The notes beneath the pieces are model-generated. The model was not told where the DNA came from and did not search any database. It saw nothing but the letters and a program-made list of their open reading frames with translations. Below, in pieces: positions 60,625 to 64,000 of a stretch of DNA of 64,000 nucleotides (its first letter is position 1; each line of letters starts with the position of its first letter). The stretch spans positions 1 to 64,000 of the forward strand of contig CAWALL010000013.1 in NCBI GenBank assembly GCA_963782885.1, written 5' to 3'. Source of the DNA: DATAOG01 sp963782885 (GTDB lineage Bacteria > Pseudomonadota > Alphaproteobacteria > Geminicoccales > Geminicoccaceae). The translations under genes were made by a program, and so were the position numbers.

Positions 60625-62337
60625 TCAGGCGGCCCGGAGCGCCGCTGGCAGATTGGCATGAAAGTCGCTGCCGGCCGTGGTCGGCGCGACCTCGCCCGCG
60701 CGGATCACGAAGTCGCCGAAGCGCTCGCCGGTCAGCCGCTCCTTGGCGTAGCTCAGGAGCAAGGGCGTCAGCGCTGCGAGAATTTCCTCGTGATCGACGT
60801 CCTTGCGGTAGAGCTTGTTGAGCCGCGAGCCGTCGAAGGCGGCGCCGAGATAGAGGTTGTACCTGCCGGGCGCGCGGCCGACGAGGCCGATCTCGGCGAG
60901 ATAGGGGCGGGCACAGCCGTTCGGGCAGCCGGTCATCCGGATCACGATCTCGTCGTCGCGCAGACCCGCCTTGTCGATCACGCCCTCGAGCGCGCGCACC
61001 AGGTCCGGCAGATAGCGCTCGCTCTCGGCGAGCGCCAGGCCGCAGGTCGGCAGCGCCACGCAGGCCATCGAGTTGAGCCTGAGGCCGGAGAGCTCATGGG
61101 TCAGGCCGAACTGACGGAGCAGGCGCTCGATCCGCGCCTTCTGCCGCGCCGGCACGCGCGCGATCACCAGGTTCTGGTTCGCGCTCAGACGGAAGTCGCC
61201 CTGATGGACGCCGGCGATCGTGCGCAGGCCGGTCTTGATCAGCTGCGCGCCGGTGTCCCTGACCCGGCCGTTCTCGATGAACAGCGTGTAGTGCCAGTTG
61301 CCCTCGTGGTCCGGCGCCCAGCCGTAGCGGTCGCCGGTGTGCTCGAAGCGGAACGGGCGCGGTTCCTCGAGCGCGAAGCCAAGCCGGCGCTCGACCTCGG
61401 CGCGGAACCAGGCGAGCCCCCGGTCCTCGATCGTGTACTTGAGCCGCGCATGCTTGCGGTTGGCACGATCGCCGAAATCGCGCTGCACGGTCACCACCTG
61501 CTCGGCGACCGCGACCGCCTGCTCGGGCCGGCAGAAGCCCATCAGGTCGGCGGTGCGCGGATAGGTCTCAGGCTCGCCGTGGGTCATGCCCATGCCGCCG
61601 CCGACCGTGACGTCGTAGCCGACCACCGCACCCTCCTCGTCGGTGATCGCGATGAAGCCGAGGTCCTGAGCGAACACGTCGACGTCGTTGCTGGGCGGCA
61701 CCGCGACCACGGTCTTGAACTTGCGGGGCAGGTAGTGGCGGCCGTAGATCGGCTCCTCCTCGCTCCCGGTGTCGATCACCTTCTCGCCGTCGAGCCAGAT
61801 CTCGTGATAGGCGCCGGTCCGCGGCGTCAGGTGATCGCTGATCGCGCGCGCCAGTTCGAGCGCCGCCGCATGCGCCCTCGACTGATACGGGTTCGGGTTG
61901 CACATGACGTTGCGGTTGACGTCGCCGCAGGCGGCGACCGTGTCCATCAGCGCCCCGTGGATCGCCTGCATGGTCCGCTTCAGGTTGCTCTTGATCACGC
62001 CGTGCAGCTGGAAGGCCTGGCGGGTCGTCAGCCGGAGCGTGCCGTTGCCGAAGTCCTCGGCGATCCGGTCCATCGCCAGCCACTGGGCGGGCGTGCAGAC
62101 GCCGCCCGGCACCCGCACCCGGACCATGAAGGCGTAGGCCTGCTCGAGCTTTTTCCGGCGCCGCTCGGGCCGGAGGTCGCGATCGTCCTGCAGATAGGTG
62201 CCGTGGAACTTGGTGAGCTGGGCGTCGTCCTCAGCGATCGCGCCGGTCACCGCCTCGGCGAGGCCAGCCTCGATCGTGCCGCGCAGATGGCGGCTCGCCT
62301 CCTTGATGTCCTCGTTCCGGCTGCGCGCGGTCGTCAT
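60625..62337 (-). CDS. cysI: Assimilatory sulfite reductase, haemoprotein subunit (CysI)
   Basis: A 570-residue sirohaem-[4Fe-4S] enzyme that reduces sulfite to sulfide with six electrons. The N-terminal ferredoxin-like domain includes MVRVRVPGGVCTPAQWLAMD and LRLTTRQAFQLHGVIKSNLK. CVALPTCGLALAESER and MTGCPNGCARPYLAEIGLVG give the four Cys of the sirohaem-bridged cluster (C-x5-C and C-x3-C). The ATG at 62337 has GAGGAG nine bases upstream. It lies 22 bp after cysJ and is probably co-transcribed with it. Confidence 0.95.
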   Translation of the reverse strand: MTTARSRNEDIKEASRHLRGTIEAGLAEAVTGAIAEDDAQLTKFHGTYLQDDRDLRPERRRKKLEQAYAFMVRVRVPGGVCTPAQWLAMDRIAEDFGNGTLRLTTRQAFQLHGVIKSNLKRTMQAIHGALMDTVAACGDVNRNVMCNPNPYQSRAHAAALELARAISDHLTPRTGAYHEIWLDGEKVIDTGSEEEPIYGRHYLPRKFKTVVAVPPSNDVDVFAQDLGFIAITDEEGAVVGYDVTVGGGMGMTHGEPETYPRTADLMGFCRPEQAVAVAEQVVTVQRDFGDRANRKHARLKYTIEDRGLAWFRAEVERRLGFALEEPRPFRFEHTGDRYGWAPDHEGNWHYTLFIENGRVRDTGAQLIKTGLRTIAGVHQGDFRLSANQNLVIARVPARQKARIERLLRQFGLTHELSGLRLNSMACVALPTCGLALAESERYLPDLVRALEGVIDKAGLRDDEIVIRMTGCPNGCARPYLAEIGLVGRAPGRYNLYLGAAFDGSRLNKLYRKDVDHEEILAALTPLLLSYAKERLTGERFGDFVIRAGEVAPTTAGSDFHANLPAALRAA

Positions 62338-62359
62338 GACTGTCACTCCTCGGGCGGTT

Positions 62360-64000
62360 CTAATAGACGTCGCGCTGGTAGCGCCCCTGCTTCCTGAGGT
62401 CGCCGAGCCAGGCCTCGGCCGCCTCGGCCGGGCGGCCGCTCTGATCGGCGACGATCCGGGCGAGCATCGCGTGCACGTCCTTGGCCATCGCCTTCTCGTC
62501 GCCGCAGACGTAGAGGTGCGCGCCGTCCTCGAGCCAGGCGTAGAGCTCGGCGCGGCGCTCCCACAGCCGGTGCTGGACGTAGACCTTCTCCGGCTGGTCG
62601 CGCGAGAAGGCGACGTCGATCCGGCTGAGCACGCCCGCCTTCGCAAACGCCTGCCAGTCGAGCTGGTAGAGGAAGTCGTGGGTATAGTTGCGATCGCCGA
62701 AGAAGAGCCAGTTGCGGCCCTTGGCGCCGAGCGCCTGCCGCTCCTGGAGGAAGGCGCGATAGGGCGCGACGCCGGTCCCGGGCCCGATCATCACGACCGG
62801 GCGGTCGGGATCCTCGGGCAGGCGGAAGTTCTTGTTCGGCTTGACGTAGACCTCGAGCCGGTCGCCGACGCCGAGGCGATCGGCGACCAGGCCGGAGGCG
62901 ACCCCCGTCCGCTCGCGGCCATGGCTCTGGTAGCGCACGACGCCAAGCAGCACGTGAGCCTCCTCGGGCGCCGCCTTGAGCGAGGAGGCGAGCGAATAGA
63001 GCCGCGGCGGCAGCTTGCGTAGCAGGCCGGTCAGCTGGTCAGGCGCCAGGGTGCAGGGAAAATCCTCGAGCAGGTCGACGATCTGCCGGCCCTCGAGGTA
63101 GGCGCGCCAGCCGTCGCCCTCGAGCAGCTCCGCAAGCGCTGGCGCCGGGTTGAGCCTGGCGAGCGCTGCCATGACCGGCCGTGACAGCACGGTGATGTCG
63201 AACTCGGCCGCGAGCCGCTCGCCAAGATCGCCGTCGCCGCCAAGCCCGGCCGCGGTCAGCACGGCCTCGACCATCGCCGGATCGTTTCGGGCGACGATGC
63301 CCAGCGAATCGCCGGGCTCGAAGGTCAGGCCCGAGCCCGCGAGCGAGAGCTCGAGATGGATCGTCTGCTTGCTCGAGCGGCTGCCGTTCAGATCGACCAG
63401 CTCGGTGATCTCGGCCGGGAACGGATGCGCCTTGCCATAGGCGGGCGCAGCCGCCGGCGTCGCGAAGTCGAGAATGACGGCGCCGCGGTGCGGCTCGGCC
63501 GGCTCGGGTTCGGCGATCCGCGCGAGCTCGTCGAGCGCGCCCTTCGCCCAGCCCGCGGCTGGCGTCTCGAAGTCGAGATCGCAGTCGATGCGCGCGGCAA
63601 TGCGCTCGCCACCGAGCTCGGCCAGGCGGGCATCGAGCCGCCGGCCGACCTCGCAGAAGTTGACGTAGCTGGAATCGCCGAGCGCCAGCACGCTGAAACG
63701 GACGCCCTCGAAGCGCGGCGCATCCTCGGCCATCAGCGCCCGGAAGAAGTCGACAGCGCGCTCCGGCGGATCGCCCTCGCCCCAGGTGCTGGCGATCACC
63801 AGGAGGTGAGGCGCGTTCGCGATCTCGGCCGGACTGGCGTCGGCCATGTCGACCAGGCGCGCGGCAAAGCCCTGGCGCGCGGCGACCTTCTTGGCCTCGG
63901 CCGCAACCCCTTCGGCATTGCCGGACTCGGTCCCGAACAGGATGGTGAGCGGGATTTTGGCGCGAGCACCGGCCAAGGGCGCCGCGACCGGCAGCGCGGT
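62360..64000 (-). CDS. cysJ: Sulfite reductase flavoprotein subunit (CysJ), 5' end cut by window
   Basis: NADPH-dependent diflavin reductase that feeds electrons to CysI. The flavodoxin domain begins ILFGTESGNAEGVAAEAKKV with STWGEGDPPERAVDFF. The FAD part shows RLYSLASSL, and the NADPH part IGPGTGVAPYRAFLQER and LYVCGDEKAMAKDVHAML. The C-terminal RYQRDVY is the family end with the stacked aromatic. The frame is open past the window edge (ALPVAAPLAGARAK), so the true start lies outside; TTG near 63976 would be the only internal candidate. Confidence 0.94.
   Translation of the reverse strand, partial: TALPVAAPLAGARAKIPLTILFGTESGNAEGVAAEAKKVAARQGFAARLVDMADASPAEIANAPHLLVIASTWGEGDPPERAVDFFRALMAEDAPRFEGVRFSVLALGDSSYVNFCEVGRRLDARLAELGGERIAARIDCDLDFETPAAGWAKGALDELARIAEPEPAEPHRGAVILDFATPAAAPAYGKAHPFPAEITELVDLNGSRSSKQTIHLELSLAGSGLTFEPGDSLGIVARNDPAMVEAVLTAAGLGGDGDLGERLAAEFDITVLSRPVMAALARLNPAPALAELLEGDGWRAYLEGRQIVDLLEDFPCTLAPDQLTGLLRKLPPRLYSLASSLKAAPEEAHVLLGVVRYQSHGRERTGVASGLVADRLGVGDRLEVYVKPNKNFRLPEDPDRPVVMIGPGTGVAPYRAFLQERQALGAKGRNWLFFGDRNYTHDFLYQLDWQAFAKAGVLSRIDVAFSRDQPEKVYVQHRLWERRAELYAWLEDGAHLYVCGDEKAMAKDVHAMLARIVADQSGRPAEAAEAWLGDLRKQGRYQRDVY

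Overview
The window is about 64 kb of very GC-rich bacterial chromosome, densely packed on both strands. The gene content points to an alphaproteobacterium, probably of the Rhodospirillales/Geminicoccales type. The evidence is a split F0 ATP synthase operon with both b and b' subunits, an alphaproteobacterial-type SMC hinge, an EipB (DUF1849) envelope protein, DUF1194, DUF2189 and DUF2934 proteins, and a cbb3 oxidase under a perfect FNR/FixK-type box. The species cannot be named from the sequence alone. There are no rRNA or tRNA genes, CRISPR arrays or prophage.

Layout. 1-4.6 kb (minus): microaerobic respiration, ccoNOQP followed by ccoG (cut by the window edge). 4.8-10.5 kb (plus): a DUF2189 membrane protein, a 59-residue membrane protein, a long SMC and a DUF2934 protein. 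10.6-13.1 kb (plus): F0 operon atpI-atpB-atpE-atpF'-atpF with a good promoter. 13.1-17.4 kb: a decay zone with broken GST, adenylate cyclase and DUF599 genes around an intact PfpI-type protein and a TadG-like protein. 17.4-21.5 kb: a class I glutamine amidotransferase, a pseudouridine synthase, DUF2905, an M23 peptidase and an IS110-type element with a structured noncoding left end. 21.5-25.3 kb (minus): DUF3500, then pgeF, midA-like and lgt in a tightly overlapping run. 25.5-34.4 kb: GNAT, TPR and DUF1194 proteins, an unusual membrane/ferredoxin/adenylate cyclase fusion, htpG, fragments of dead genes and an aminotransferase. 34.4-35.2 kb: a VapBC-type toxin-antitoxin pair. 35.2-42.4 kb (plus): plsY, dprA, topA, rnr and rpmG, a housekeeping run for membrane lipid, DNA and RNA. 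42.5-46.9 kb: OmpA-like protein, ROK sugar kinase, EipB and a hydroxyacid dehydrogenase. 47.2-50.4 kb (minus): a ruined amino-acid/polyamine-type ABC transporter downstream of an agmatine deiminase homologue that has lost its catalytic cysteine. 50.6-53.5 kb (plus): RidA, a COG3146 acyltransferase-like protein and a small toxin/immunity island. 53.4-64 kb: threonine aldolase with a molybdopterin oxidoreductase, a base-excision glycosylase, a TPR protein, gamma-glutamyltransferase, a ParA-type ATPase and the assimilatory sulfite reductase pair cysI-cysJ (cysJ cut by the window edge).

The most interesting points are these. (1) An island at 52.4-53.5 kb carries a frameshifted colicin E3-type ribonuclease tip, with its Asp-His-Glu catalytic triad preserved, overlapping an immunity-like gene that reads into the 3' end of threonine aldolase. 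(2) The agmatine deiminase homologue carries Ala in place of its catalytic Cys beside a decayed transporter, so a whole pathway appears to be dying. (3) One protein combines a His-rich membrane domain, a [2Fe-2S] ferredoxin domain and a class III cyclase, which suggests a redox-controlled cyclase. (4) An IS110 element has a candidate bridge RNA. (5) The SMC arms look symmetrically lengthened. Apart from these, most of the window is ordinary housekeeping DNA.
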